Source: an uncultured Sutterella sp.
Lineage (GTDB): Bacteria > Pseudomonadota > Gammaproteobacteria > Burkholderiales > Burkholderiaceae_F
Reading direction: 5' to 3'
DNA length: 16,753 nt
NCBI GenBank assembly: GCA_900770335.1
Contig: CAAGKD010000124.1
Span: 1-16,753, forward strand
Positions 1-6,766 of the stretch are shown here, piece by piece. Both the position numbers and the translations under genes were made by a program. Position 1 is the stretch's first letter; the number at the start of each line of letters is the position of its first letter. The notes under the pieces are model-generated. The model did not search any database. It was not told where the DNA came from and saw nothing but the letters and a program-made list of their open reading frames with translations.

Positions 1-645
1 GAGCTCTCGGGCCTGCTGCGCGTGACCTCGAGCGCCCCTTTCCTCAGGTTCTTCCTCGCCGGCGTCGCGGAGGAGTTCCTGGACCTCCACCCGAAGGTGT
101 CGCTTGACCTCGGCATCGAACCGAAGATCCAGAGCCTTGTCGCCACGCGAACGGACATCGCCTTCGGGTCCTGCGGCGACGTTCCGACGGACGCGATCAT
201 TCTTCAGAAGCGCGTGAGCAACATCGCCGCCAGCCCGGACTACCTCGACCGCCACGGGCGCCCGAGAACGCCTGCGGACTTGGAGCGCCACGAGCTCATC
301 GCCCAGCCCTGGCCCGAGACATGGACCTTTTTCAGCCCGACGGGCGAAGCCCGCCGCATCCCCGTCAAGGGACGGCTGCGGGTCTCAAGCGCCGCGGCTG
401 CGCTTGAGGCGGCCCTGCGCGGGCGCGGCATCGCCATGGTGCCCGACATTGCGGTCGTGGAGCCCGTGCGCAAGGGGCGCCTTGAGGTCCTGCTCCCGGA
501 CTGGAGGACGCAGGAGACGACGGTCTTCGCGCGGCTCGCGCCCGGCCGCATCGCCAATCCCCTGGCGAAGGCGTTCCTCGATCACGTGCGGCGGCGGATG
601 GAGGAGAGAAGCCTCGCATTCGAGCAGGAGCGCTCGCAGGCCTGA
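1..645 (+). CDS. LysR-type transcriptional regulator, 3' part (5' end outside window)
   Basis: The frame is open from base 1 and ends with TGA at 643-645, giving 214 visible residues. The visible start ELSGLLRVTSSAPF matches the linker and first strand of a LysR substrate-binding domain (the usual 'G.LRV..' entry), so the N-terminal winged helix-turn-helix DNA-binding domain lies upstream of the window. The rest fits a periplasmic-binding-protein fold: 'FLDLHPKVSLDL' at the first lobe, 'DIAFGSCGDVPTD' (the usual 'DLAIR.G...D' position), 'LRGRGIAMVPDIAV' and a charged C-terminal helix. It probably binds a small effector and regulates a nearby gene; neither target nor effector can be read from what is visible. 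It is convergent with the porin gene. An ATG-like internal start should not be used because homology runs to the window edge. Confidence 0.9.
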   Translation, partial: ELSGLLRVTSSAPFLRFFLAGVAEEFLDLHPKVSLDLGIEPKIQSLVATRTDIAFGSCGDVPTDAIILQKRVSNIAASPDYLDRHGRPRTPADLERHELIAQPWPETWTFFSPTGEARRIPVKGRLRVSSAAAALEAALRGRGIAMVPDIAVVEPVRKGRLEVLLPDWRTQETTVFARLAPGRIANPLAKAFLDHVRRRMEERSLAFEQERSQA

Positions 646-665
646 GCGGCCGCTCAGAACGCAAG

Positions 666-704
666 AAGCGGCGCGCCTTCCCGAAGGAAGAGCGCGCCGC
701 TTTT
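666..704 (+). terminator. Intrinsic terminator after LysR gene, possibly bidirectional
   Basis: An 11-bp arm AAGCGGCGCGC (666-676) pairs with GCGCGCCGCTT (692-702). The stem continues inward as CTTCC/GGAAG around a CGAA loop, with one bulged A at 691, and is followed by TTTT (701-704). It lies 20 bases after the LysR stop. On minus the stem is followed by TTCTTG, so it may also stop read-through from the convergent porin gene. Confidence 0.88.
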
Positions 705-751
705 CGAATCCGTCCTCGACGACCCCGGCGTCCCGGGATTTCTGAGCTTGG

Positions 752-826
752 GGCCCGCGGTCAGCGGGCCGGATTCGTCTTCTTGACTCACTCGAACCGG
801 CTCAGGCCAAGGCCTGTGGGCGGTTC
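752..826 (-). terminator. Two stem-loops downstream of the porin gene, candidate terminator or 3' stabiliser
   Basis: Hairpin one pairs GGCCCGC (752-758) with GCGGGCC (764-770). Hairpin two pairs GAACCG (794-799) with CGGTTC (821-826), with an inner AGGCC (804-808)/GGCCT (811-815). They begin 15 bases past the porin stop. Neither has a clear U-tract on minus, so they may act as mRNA 3'-end structures rather than true terminators. Confidence 0.35.
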
Positions 827-841
827 AGATCAGAGCCGGGA

Positions 842-1996
842 TCAGAAGGTGTGGGAGAGGCCGAGGTAGGCGCCGCCGGTCTTGCGCTTGGCATCCTGCT
901 CAGCGCCAGTGATCTTGTCAACCTTGAGCTCGCCGTAGCCGCCGCCGACGTAAAGGGTCGTGCGCTCGCTGAGCGAGTAGCAGTAGCGGGCGGCAGCGCC
1001 GACATAGCTCATGTCGACGTCTTCAGCAACGCCGACGGACTTCTGGAGCTTGCCGTCGGAGTAGTAGGCGCCGACCGTCAGCTCGCCGCCGGCGACAGGA
1101 ACGATCGTGCCGAGGTGGAGGCCGTAGCCCTTGATGCCCTTCTTGCCGAGATCAGCGATGCCGGCGTCAGAGAAGGCCTCGTCATCGAGGTCACCGAACG
1201 CACGCTGGCCCGTGAAGTACTGGCCCATCGCGAAGATCTTGGCAACTTCGAAGTCGACGTTGGCGCCAAGGTAGAAGGACTGGCCGTCGTTGACGTCGTG
1301 CGTTTCACGAAGCGTCGTGGAGTACTTCTGGAGCTCGTAGGCGGCGACGAACTGAGCCGGGCCGTACTCGCCCGTGAGGGCGAAGGAGGCGTAGCGGTCG
1401 GCGGTGGAGCGGCCCTCGACCTTGCTGGAGGCCTCATCCTTGCTGTCGATCTTGAAGGAGTACTGGACGGTGGCCTGCAGACCCGCGATCTGCGGGGTCT
1501 GGTAGGTGATCATGTTGTCGTAGATGTCGCTGCCGACGACGAAGCGAGCGAACTCATCGCCGCCGTCAAAAGAATCGCCGATCGCGAAGACCGTGTCGTA
1601 GTCGCCTTCAGCGGAGGCGGCGGCGCCCATGCGGCCGAAGGAGACCGTGCCGAAGCCGCCGGAGACGGAGAGGGAGGCCTCGCGGTCAAAGAGACGGTTG
1701 TTGTCGTCGCCGAACGTGCCGTCGTCGGAGTTGAAGCTGTTCTCGAGCTTGAAGCTCACGGTGAGGCCGTTGCCGAGCTCCTCGGAGCCCGTGAGGCCGA
1801 AGGAGGAGGTCTCGTTGATGCCGTTGGCCATCTCGAAGGTGTTGGTGGCGTCCTCCGACGTGCCGTCGAAGTCCTGGACCTTCTCGTGGGTGTACTTGAA
1901 GCCGGTGTCAACGGCGCCGTAAAGCGTGACGTCAGCGGCGACGGCGGAGCCGGCAAAGGCGCCGAGGACGGCGAGAGCGGCAAGAGTCTTCTTCAT
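842..1996 (-). CDS. Gram-negative general porin (outer-membrane beta-barrel)
   Basis: This 384-residue outer-membrane porin probably forms a trimeric diffusion channel for small hydrophilic solutes. A 21-residue signal peptide MKKTLAALAVLGAFAGSAVA(A) ends in an Ala-X-Ala cleavage site, followed by DVTLYGAVDTG, the conserved first strand of the betaproteobacterial porin family. 'SSFGLTGSEELGNGLTVSFKLE' and 'FDREASLSVSGGFGTVSFGR' are the usual strand 2-4 and constriction-loop lead-in motifs. The protein ends in GLSHTF, with the C-terminal Phe recognised by the BAM assembly machinery. I chose the ATG at 1996 over the in-frame ATG at 2005 because GGAAGA sits 9 bases before it but directly abuts the earlier one; an ATG further upstream at 2062 would bury the signal peptide. 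Acidic loops (for example QDFDGTSEDATN) suggest a surface-exposed, possibly cation-favouring barrel, which is inference. Confidence 0.95.
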   Translation of the reverse strand: MKKTLAALAVLGAFAGSAVAADVTLYGAVDTGFKYTHEKVQDFDGTSEDATNTFEMANGINETSSFGLTGSEELGNGLTVSFKLENSFNSDDGTFGDDNNRLFDREASLSVSGGFGTVSFGRMGAAASAEGDYDTVFAIGDSFDGGDEFARFVVGSDIYDNMITYQTPQIAGLQATVQYSFKIDSKDEASSKVEGRSTADRYASFALTGEYGPAQFVAAYELQKYSTTLRETHDVNDGQSFYLGANVDFEVAKIFAMGQYFTGQRAFGDLDDEAFSDAGIADLGKKGIKGYGLHLGTIVPVAGGELTVGAYYSDGKLQKSVGVAEDVDMSYVGAAARYCYSLSERTTLYVGGGYGELKVDKITGAEQDAKRKTGGAYLGLSHTF

Positions 1997-2362
1997 TTTG
2001 TTCATTCTTCCATGATGGGCCCGGGAGACCGGCAGTCCTTCCCAATCGGGCCGGTGATGCATGGATCGGGGGAGCGATGCGCTCGAGCGACCCGGTTCGT
2101 TTGGATTCGAGAGGCACCCGCCCGAGGGCTTGAGTTCGCAGGCGGGGACCCCGGAATGGTCAACTGGCGCATTCTATTCCGTCATGAGAATATCAATGAG
2201 AGACTTTCTCAAACGCGCGCGCCGTAAATTCCAGGAATTTCAAGAAAGCTGCATAAAATCCGATCTGTTGGCCTCTCGCAACACCTTCGGGGTGCGACGC
2301 CTGCGCACGCGCCTGGAATCGCGAGGCCGTCATGGAGCGCTCACGAAGGCGTCTCGGTGGCG
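1997..2362. promoter_or_regulatory. Porin upstream region; no gene seen
   Basis: This 366-base gap lies between the porin start and the stop of the upstream minus-strand gene. Bases about 2160-2275 are clearly richer in A/T than the surrounding DNA, as expected of a promoter. A TAGAAT (-10-like, minus strand) is at 2171-2176 with no convincing -35 at 16-18 bases. A 15-base palindrome is at 2226-2240. I found no credible coding frame or RNA gene here. Confidence 0.45.
2226..2240. repeat. 15-base perfect palindrome, candidate operator of the porin gene
   Basis: AAATTCC and GGAATTT are exact inverted copies around a central A. It lies in the A/T-rich patch about 230 bases upstream of the porin start codon. 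Its position and symmetry suit a dimeric regulator, but there is only one copy and the distance is large. Confidence 0.3.
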
Positions 2363-2872
2363 TCACTGCCGCCGCACGAACGGCCCCTTGAAGTCGCCGG
2401 GCTCCTGCGGCGCCTGAGTCGGCTCCGCGGCGCCTGCGGCCGTTCCGGCGGCGCGCTTTTGCGCCATCACGCGCTCGACGTGACGGGCCTTCCAGCCCAC
2501 GGGCCAGACGAGGACGGACATCGGCATGCCAAGCGTGCGGACGAGCCCGCCGACCATTCCTGACGAGAGCGGCGCGCGGCCCTCGAGCGCCGCCCGCGCC
2601 TGCTCCTCGGACCCGAACGCCCGGGCGAGCGCGTCGGCGGGAACTTCCGCGATCTCGGTCCAGAGGCGCACGGCCTCGTGCGCGGCCATGGGCGCGCGCG
2701 GGAAGGTCGCCTCCTCCCAGGCCTCGACCGCGCGCAGGCGCTCCTCGGCCTCAAGCTCCTCGTCGGAGAGGTCGGCGTGGATCTCAAGGAGGCTTGCCGA
2801 AAGCACGGGGTCGAGCGCGCAGAGCGCGCGGACGTAGTCGGAGCGGGACGCGATTTCAAGGGACTCGGTCAT
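2363..2872 (-). CDS. Uncharacterised protein with weak helix-turn-helix-like segment
   Basis: I do not recognise this 169-residue protein. It has no signal peptide or membrane segment, and the first 85 residues look like acidic helices (for example SDEELEAEERLRAVEAWEEA). Residues about 93-130, 'PADALARAFGSEEQARAALEGRAPLSSGMVGGLVRTLGM', have the spacing of a Cro/HigA-type helix-turn-helix ('la..lg.s...vs..l.g...lt..ma.rla..lg'), which is a faint similarity only. The C-terminal 40 residues are basic, then Ala/Pro/Gln-rich. The start at 2872 follows a GGAGGA about 11 bases upstream; extending upstream would run through the terminator stem at 2905-2949, so the longer reading from 2983 is unlikely. 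It may be transcribed from the TATAAT at 2951-2956. Confidence 0.7.
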   Translation of the reverse strand: MTESLEIASRSDYVRALCALDPVLSASLLEIHADLSDEELEAEERLRAVEAWEEATFPRAPMAAHEAVRLWTEIAEVPADALARAFGSEEQARAALEGRAPLSSGMVGGLVRTLGMPMSVLVWPVGWKARHVERVMAQKRAAGTAAGAAEPTQAPQEPGDFKGPFVRRQ

Positions 2873-2896
2873 GGCGGGAGGACTCCTCCAGGCGGG

Positions 2897-2949
2897 AAAA
2901 GAAAGGGCCGCCGCAGGCGAGCCCCTGAAGGACTTTCCTGCGGCGGCCC
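2897..2949 (-). terminator. Intrinsic terminator of the flavin reductase gene
   Basis: A perfect 13-bp stem pairs GGGCCGCCGCAGG (2905-2917) with CCTGCGGCGGCCC (2937-2949) around a 19-base loop. On minus it is followed by TTTCTTTT (2904-2897). It lies 51 bases after the stop at 3001 and ends just upstream of the next minus-strand gene. Confidence 0.85.
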
Positions 2950-2950
2950 G

Positions 2951-2956
2951 ATTATA
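2951..2956 (-). promoter_or_regulatory. Perfect -10 box (TATAAT) abutting a terminator stem
   Basis: Minus strand reads TATAAT immediately before the terminator stem at 2949. No good -35 lies at 16-18 bases. A start 7 bases downstream would fall inside the stem's first arm, giving the 2363-2872 gene its own promoter while weakening the hairpin in the new transcript. Confidence 0.4.
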
Positions 2957-3000
2957 CGGAGCGGCCGGTGCGGGACGGCGCAACGGTCAGCGCGCGACGG

Positions 3001-3594
3001 TCAGCGAACCTCAATCACCTCGCCCGCGGCGTAGAAGCGCCCGTGCGCGGCGGCGTGGATCGTGCGGAGCTCCGCCGAAGCCTTCTCGAACTGCCAGTCG
3101 CCCGAGGGCGAGACGACGCGATCGTCCCCCCAGGCCGCAACCGCCTCGCCGATGAAGAGGTCGTAGGCTCCTTCGACATGAGGCTCGGGGATACGGCGAC
3201 AGACGAGATATGCGGGCGACCCTTCAAGGAGCGGCATCTCCCAGCCGGGCATGCGGAAGAACCGCCCCGGGCACTTCTCGAGCTTCTCTGCGTCACGGTT
3301 CATCGAGACGGAGCCGAGCTGCTGCAGTGCGGCGACGTTTCCGACGGCGCCGAGCGAGAGGGCGAAGAGGCCGCTCTCCTCGAGGAGGCGCCGCGTGAAG
3401 TGAGACTTCGAAAGGACGACGGTCACCTTCGTGGGATTGAGGTCAAGCGCGCAGTTCCAGGCGCAGGCCATGGCGTCGACGACGCCCTTCGATTCGGCCG
3501 AGACCACGGCCGTGGCGCCGATGTTCATGAGGCCGTAGACGCTGTTGACGTCGAGGGGCCGGAGGTGTGCGGAAGGCGCCGCAAATTCGATCAT
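3001..3594 (-). CDS. Flavin reductase-like protein (FMN-binding split barrel)
   Basis: This 197-residue protein resembles the flavin reductase-like/DIM6-NTAB family, which uses NAD(P)H to reduce flavin or carries FMN in a split beta-barrel in the cytoplasm. Supporting motifs are 'NSVYGLMNIGATAVVSAE' near the N-terminus, 'MACAWNCALDLNPTKVTVVLSKSHFTRRLLEESGLFALSL' (the family pattern of 'N..saW..p.s..Pp.v.v.i....t...i...g.F.ln') and 'PHVEGAYDLFIGEAVAAWGDD' near the C-terminus ('...d h.lf.GeV...'). I chose the ATG at 3594 because GGAG lies 6 bases upstream; the in-frame ATG at 3606 has no such site. It lies downstream of, and on the same strand as, a LysR gene, which may control it. The substrate is unknown. 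Confidence 0.85.
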   Translation of the reverse strand: MIEFAAPSAHLRPLDVNSVYGLMNIGATAVVSAESKGVVDAMACAWNCALDLNPTKVTVVLSKSHFTRRLLEESGLFALSLGAVGNVAALQQLGSVSMNRDAEKLEKCPGRFFRMPGWEMPLLEGSPAYLVCRRIPEPHVEGAYDLFIGEAVAAWGDDRVVSPSGDWQFEKASAELRTIHAAAHGRFYAAGEVIEVR

Positions 3595-3616
3595 TGGATT
3601 CTCCATGGAGACGTTG

Positions 3617-3655
3617 AAAAAACTGGCGCTGCGGAGCCGCCCGCCGGCGGGCGGC
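3617..3655 (-). terminator. Candidate intrinsic terminator after LysR gene
   Basis: A 20-base perfect palindrome (GCCGCCCGCC/GGCGGGCGGC, 3636-3655) forms a very stable stem only 8 bases after the LysR stop at 3664. Six U follow on minus (3622-3617) but 13 bases after the stem, so termination may be partial and the LysR gene and flavin reductase could still be linked. Confidence 0.5.
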
Positions 3656-3663
3656 CTCAGGAA

Positions 3664-4623
3664 TCAGGTCGCCTCGGCGCTCTGCATGCCCGGCCGCACG
3701 GGAACGCGCAGGCCGGGGAAGCGCTCCGCCTCGCGGCGCTCGAGGATCCGCGCGTAGCCGCGGCAGTGCTCGATCCAGGCGAGGATGTCGCTCGAGAGGT
3801 ACTTGTCGCGCTCGTGGCAGAACGTGAGCTGGCGGTGGAAGCGCTCGGGAAGCTGCACGGGCGAAAGGAAGCGCCCGTAGAAGGCGTCGTTGAGGACGCG
3901 CTTCGACATGTAGGTGAGCCCGAGCCCCACGAGGACCGCGCGCAGGATGGAGTCGAAGCTGTTGAGCTCGGCCATCACCTCGACGCGCGAGAGGCGCTGC
4001 CGGAGCTGCGTCTCGAAGAAGTCGCGCGTGGAGCTGCCCCGCTCGCGCAGCACCCAGCTCGCGCTCTCGAGCTCCTCGTAGCCCACGGGGCGGCCCGTGA
4101 GGGGATGGTCCTTCGGGGCGACGACGACCATCTCGTCGCTCATCCAGGGCGTGATGACGAGGTCCGTGTCGGTGACGGGACCCTCGATCAGGGCGATGTC
4201 CAGGTCAAAGCGCGCGAGCTTCTGCACAATGACATGGGTGTTGGCGATCTCCGCGGCGGGCATCCAGCCGTGGTCGTCGTGAAAGCTCCGCAGGAGGTCG
4301 GCGAGCATGAAGGTGCCGATCGTGCGCGTGCAGCCCACGCGGAACTGGCAATTCCTGCGGCTCTGCCGAAAGAGGTCCGTGATGTCGTCGGCTCGGTGCA
4401 CCATCTCGTCGGCCTGGGGCATCATGCGCCGCCCCTCGGCCGTGAGGAAGATCCTGCCGCGGTTGCGGTCGAAGAGCTGCACGCCCAGGCGCCCCTCGAG
4501 CTCGGAGAGGGCCTGCGAGACCGCGCTCTTGCTCATCGAGAGCGCCTCGGCCGCCGCACCGACGTTCTCGGCCTTGGCGACGGCCAGAAACACCTGAAGC
4601 TGTCTGAGAGTGATGGGTGCCAC
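3664..4623 (-). CDS. LysR-type transcriptional regulator
   Basis: This is a 319-residue, full-length LysR-family regulator. The winged helix-turn-helix is at residues 4-62 ('TLRQLQVFLAVAKAENVGAAAEALSMSKSAVSQALSELEGRLGVQLFDR'), followed by a linker helix and a two-lobe effector domain from about residue 92 ('FRVGCTRTIGTFMLADLLRSF', 'DLDIALIEGPV', 'DEMVVVAPKDHPL', 'RERGSSTRDFFE', 'AVLVGLGLTYMS'). The pattern 'RERGSSTRDFFE' is of the CysB/CbbR/YeiE-like group. I chose a GTG start at 4623 because AAGGGGG sits 8 bases upstream and the HTH begins right after it; the ATG at 4737 would add 38 residues unlike the family. The target is likely local (flavin reductase or itself), which is inference. Confidence 0.93.
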   Translation of the reverse strand: MAPITLRQLQVFLAVAKAENVGAAAEALSMSKSAVSQALSELEGRLGVQLFDRNRGRIFLTAEGRRMMPQADEMVHRADDITDLFRQSRRNCQFRVGCTRTIGTFMLADLLRSFHDDHGWMPAAEIANTHVIVQKLARFDLDIALIEGPVTDTDLVITPWMSDEMVVVAPKDHPLTGRPVGYEELESASWVLRERGSSTRDFFETQLRQRLSRVEVMAELNSFDSILRAVLVGLGLTYMSKRVLNDAFYGRFLSPVQLPERFHRQLTFCHERDKYLSSDILAWIEHCRGYARILERREAERFPGLRVPVRPGMQSAEAT

Positions 4624-4732
4624 GGTTTGATCCCCCTTGTGCGTATGGCGTCGCGAGCCGCGTCCCCGGAAGCCTTCGGAGCTCCGCGACAGGTTCCGGA
4701 CAGCCGTCTGCAGTTCGTTGCTGCGAATCGTT

Positions 4733-4742
4733 ATCAATTGAT
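4733..4742. promoter_or_regulatory. Palindrome upstream of LysR gene, candidate autoregulatory site
   Basis: ATCAATTGAT is a perfect 10-base palindrome in an A/T-rich patch 110 bases before the LysR GTG. LysR regulators often bind such dyads near their own promoter. It is short and may be coincidental. Confidence 0.25.
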
Positions 4743-4756
4743 CAGCTGTTCAGCCC

Positions 4757-4793
4757 AAAAATTATGCCCCGCACGACGGGAGTCATGCGGGGC
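4757..4793 (-). terminator. Intrinsic terminator of the argA-argD transcript
   Basis: GCCCCGCA (4766-4773) pairs with TGCGGGGC (4786-4793) around a 12-base loop. Minus strand continues ATAATTTTTG, giving a U-tract. It lies about 90 bases after the argD stop. Confidence 0.8.
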
Positions 4794-4882
4794 GTCCGTG
4801 GCTTGCGATCCCCCCCTTAGGGGAGGCTGGGCGCGATTCCGAGGGTTAGTCCGTAGTTTCCGGACGCCTCGGCGTCACGCGT

Positions 4883-6610
4883 TCAGTTCTTCGCAACAGG
4901 AGCGGCCGGCTTGGCGCCGGCGAGGGCTGCGGCAGGCTTCGCAGCCGGAGCCGGAGCCTTCGGAGCGGGGGCGGGCTTCGCGGCCGGGGCCGGAGCCTTC
5001 GGAGCGGGGGCGGGCTTCGCGGCCGGGGCCTTCGGGGCGGCGGGCTTCACGACCGGAGCCGGAGCCTTCGAGGCGGCGGCAGGGTTCGCGGCCGGGGCCG
5101 GGGCCTTCGGGGCGGCGACGGGCTTCGCGGCCGGGGCCGGAGCCTTCGGGGCGGCGGCAGGCGTCGCAGCCGGAGCCGGGACCTTCGGGGCGGCGGCGGC
5201 CTTCACAGCCGAAGCCTTCGGGGCGGCGGGCGCCTCAGCCTTCGGAGCGGCCTTGGGAGCCGCCTGGGCGGGCTTCACGGCTTCAGCCGGCTTTTCAGCA
5301 GGCTTCTCGGCGCTCTTCTTCGCGGCGGAAGCGGCCTCTGCGGCGGGCTTTCTCGGAGCGCGGCGGGCGGGGGCCTTGGCGGACTCGGCGGCCTTCTTCT
5401 CCGGAAGCTCGGCGGCGAACTGCGCGAGCACGCGCGAGAGGATGGCGGCGCCCTCGGCGATCTCGCGGCGCTTGATGATGAGCGGAGGCGCGAGGCGGAT
5501 GGTCGTGCCGCCGGCGGTGAGGATCACGAGGCCGGCCTCGAGGGCGGCCTTCTGGATCTCGGCGAGGCGGGGCTGGAGGTCCTTGACGAGCTCGCAGCCG
5601 ATCAGCAGGCCCATGCCGCGGACGTCATTGAAGACATGGAGCTCGTCGTTGACGCGCTTCAGGGCCTCGACCATGAACTCGCCCTTGGCCTTGACCTTGG
5701 CGAGGAACTTCGGCGTGGAGATCTTGTCGAGCACCGCGGCGCCAACGGCGCAGGCGAGCGCGTTGCCGCCGAAGGTCGAGCCGTGCGTGCCCGGGCCGAA
5801 GTGGGCGGCGATTCTGTCCGTGGTGAGCACGCAGCCGATCGGCACGCCCCCGGCGAGGCCCTTAGCCGTCGTGACGATGTCCGGACGGATGCCGATCTGC
5901 TCGAAGGCGAAGAAGGTGCCCGAGCGCGCGCAGCCCGTCTGGACCTCGTCGAGGATGAGAAGGGCGTGGTGCTTGTCGCAGAGCTCGCGCACGCGCTTGG
6001 CAAAGGCGGGATCGACGGGCAGAACGCCGCCCTCGCCCTGGACGGGCTCGAAGATCACGGCGCAGGTCTTGTCCGAGATCGCCTTCTCGAAGGCCTTGAC
6101 GTCATTGAAGGGCAGGTGCGTGATGGCGCCCGGGCGGGGGCCGAAGCCCTTGGAGTACTTGTCCTGGCCGCCCACGCTCACCGTGAAGAAGGTGCGGCCG
6201 TGGAAGCTCTTCGTGAAGGAGATGATCTCGTCCTTCTGCTCGCCGAAGTCCTCGTACGCGGCGCGGCGGGCGAGCTTGAGGGCGGCCTCATTGGACTCGG
6301 CGCCCGAGTTCGTGAAGAACACTCGGTCAAAGCCCGTGAGGGCGGTGATCTTTTCGGCGAGCGTCAGGGTCGCGACGTTCGTGAAGATGTTGCTCGTGTG
6401 GATGAGCTTCGCGCTCTGCGCGCGCAGGGCCTTGCGGACGAGCTTCGGAGCGTTGCCGAGGCAGTTGACGGCGATGCCGCCGCCGAAGTCGAGGTACGTG
6501 CGGCCCTTGGTGTCGCGCAGGCGGCACTTCCTGCCGCTCTCAAGCACCAGATCGGCGGGCTTGTAGCATGGAATCATAACCTCGTTGTAGGTCTCTCGGG
6601 TGATTTTCAT
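4883..6610 (-). CDS. argD: Acetylornithine aminotransferase with long Ala/Pro/Lys repeat tail
   Basis: This PLP enzyme converts N-acetylglutamate semialdehyde plus glutamate to N-acetylornithine and 2-oxoglutarate. It is 575 residues long against roughly 400 in the family. Residues 1-400 are a complete class-III aminotransferase: 'NSGAESNEAALKLAR' from 101, 'FHGRTFFTVSVGGQDKYSKG' from 136, 'EPVQGEGG' near 188, PLP-ring Asp221 in DEVQTG, Schiff-base Lys250 in TTAKGLAGG, and 'GSTFGGNALACAVG' from 277. The sequence is close to enterobacterial ArgD. Residues 401-575 are a low-complexity basic tail of Ala, Pro and Lys with 13-residue repeats. The start at 6610 follows GAAGGAAG about 6-8 bases upstream. 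It lies 156 bases after argA on the same strand, so the two are probably co-transcribed. ArgD in E. coli also serves as succinyl-diaminopimelate aminotransferase, and the same is possible here. Confidence 0.93.
   Translation of the reverse strand: MKITRETYNEVMIPCYKPADLVLESGRKCRLRDTKGRTYLDFGGGIAVNCLGNAPKLVRKALRAQSAKLIHTSNIFTNVATLTLAEKITALTGFDRVFFTNSGAESNEAALKLARRAAYEDFGEQKDEIISFTKSFHGRTFFTVSVGGQDKYSKGFGPRPGAITHLPFNDVKAFEKAISDKTCAVIFEPVQGEGGVLPVDPAFAKRVRELCDKHHALLILDEVQTGCARSGTFFAFEQIGIRPDIVTTAKGLAGGVPIGCVLTTDRIAAHFGPGTHGSTFGGNALACAVGAAVLDKISTPKFLAKVKAKGEFMVEALKRVNDELHVFNDVRGMGLLIGCELVKDLQPRLAEIQKAALEAGLVILTAGGTTIRLAPPLIIKRREIAEGAAILSRVLAQFAAELPEKKAAESAKAPARRAPRKPAAEAASAAKKSAEKPAEKPAEAVKPAQAAPKAAPKAEAPAAPKASAVKAAAAPKVPAPAATPAAAPKAPAPAAKPVAAPKAPAPAANPAAASKAPAPVVKPAAPKAPAAKPAPAPKAPAPAAKPAPAPKAPAPAAKPAAALAGAKPAAPVAKN
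4940..5164 (-). repeat. In-frame 39-base tandem repeats in the argD 3' end
   Basis: Units at 5126-5164, 5087-5125, 5048-5086, 4979-5017 and 4940-4978 each encode 13 residues of the form KPAPAPKAPAPAA. A shortened 30-base unit sits at 5018-5047. The last two units differ at only a few bases, suggesting recent duplication. Degenerate versions continue upstream to about 5400. Confidence 0.9.
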
Positions 6611-6766
6611 CTGGCGCTTCCTTCTCAATGGTTTTTCAATGGATCCAAAAATTCCCGGCGCACCCTCGGGCCGTCCGAGGCGCGCGGCGATGCGCTGCGG
6701 GATTCGCGTTTTTCTTTCGGGGCCCGCCCGCCCCGCGGGCGGCGCCGAATCGGGAGCCGCCTCGCG
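6611..6766 (-). other. argA-argD intercistronic region with stem-loops
   Basis: CCTCGG (6664-6669) pairs with CCGAGG (6675-6680); on minus an AATTTTTGG run follows about 10 bases later. A second, very GC-rich stem lies around 6724-6745, nested in GATTCG (6701-6706)/CGAATC (6746-6751). These may cause partial termination or set the argA:argD ratio. There is no gene in the gap. Confidence 0.4.

Noticed and set aside
851..2227. Plus-strand open frame of 458 codons
   Set aside because: It is antisense to the porin gene, which has a signal peptide, strand motifs and terminal Phe.
4940..5164. Repeat array resembling a CRISPR
   Set aside because: The 39-base units are contiguous without unique spacers and encode an in-frame protein repeat.
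2968..5475. Plus-strand open frame of 835 codons
   Set aside because: It runs antisense across the flavin reductase, LysR and the argD tail. The product is Arg/Glu/Pro-biased with no family motifs, as expected from GC-rich antisense DNA.
4911..6566. Plus-strand open frame of 551 codons with AGAGAFGAG repeats
   Set aside because: It is the mirror of the argD Ala/Pro/Lys repeats and PLP domain; the minus frame carries all catalytic motifs.
6717..6751. GC-rich hairpin as an argA terminator
   Set aside because: On minus it is followed by an A-rich stretch, not U, so it was described only as an intercistronic stem-loop.
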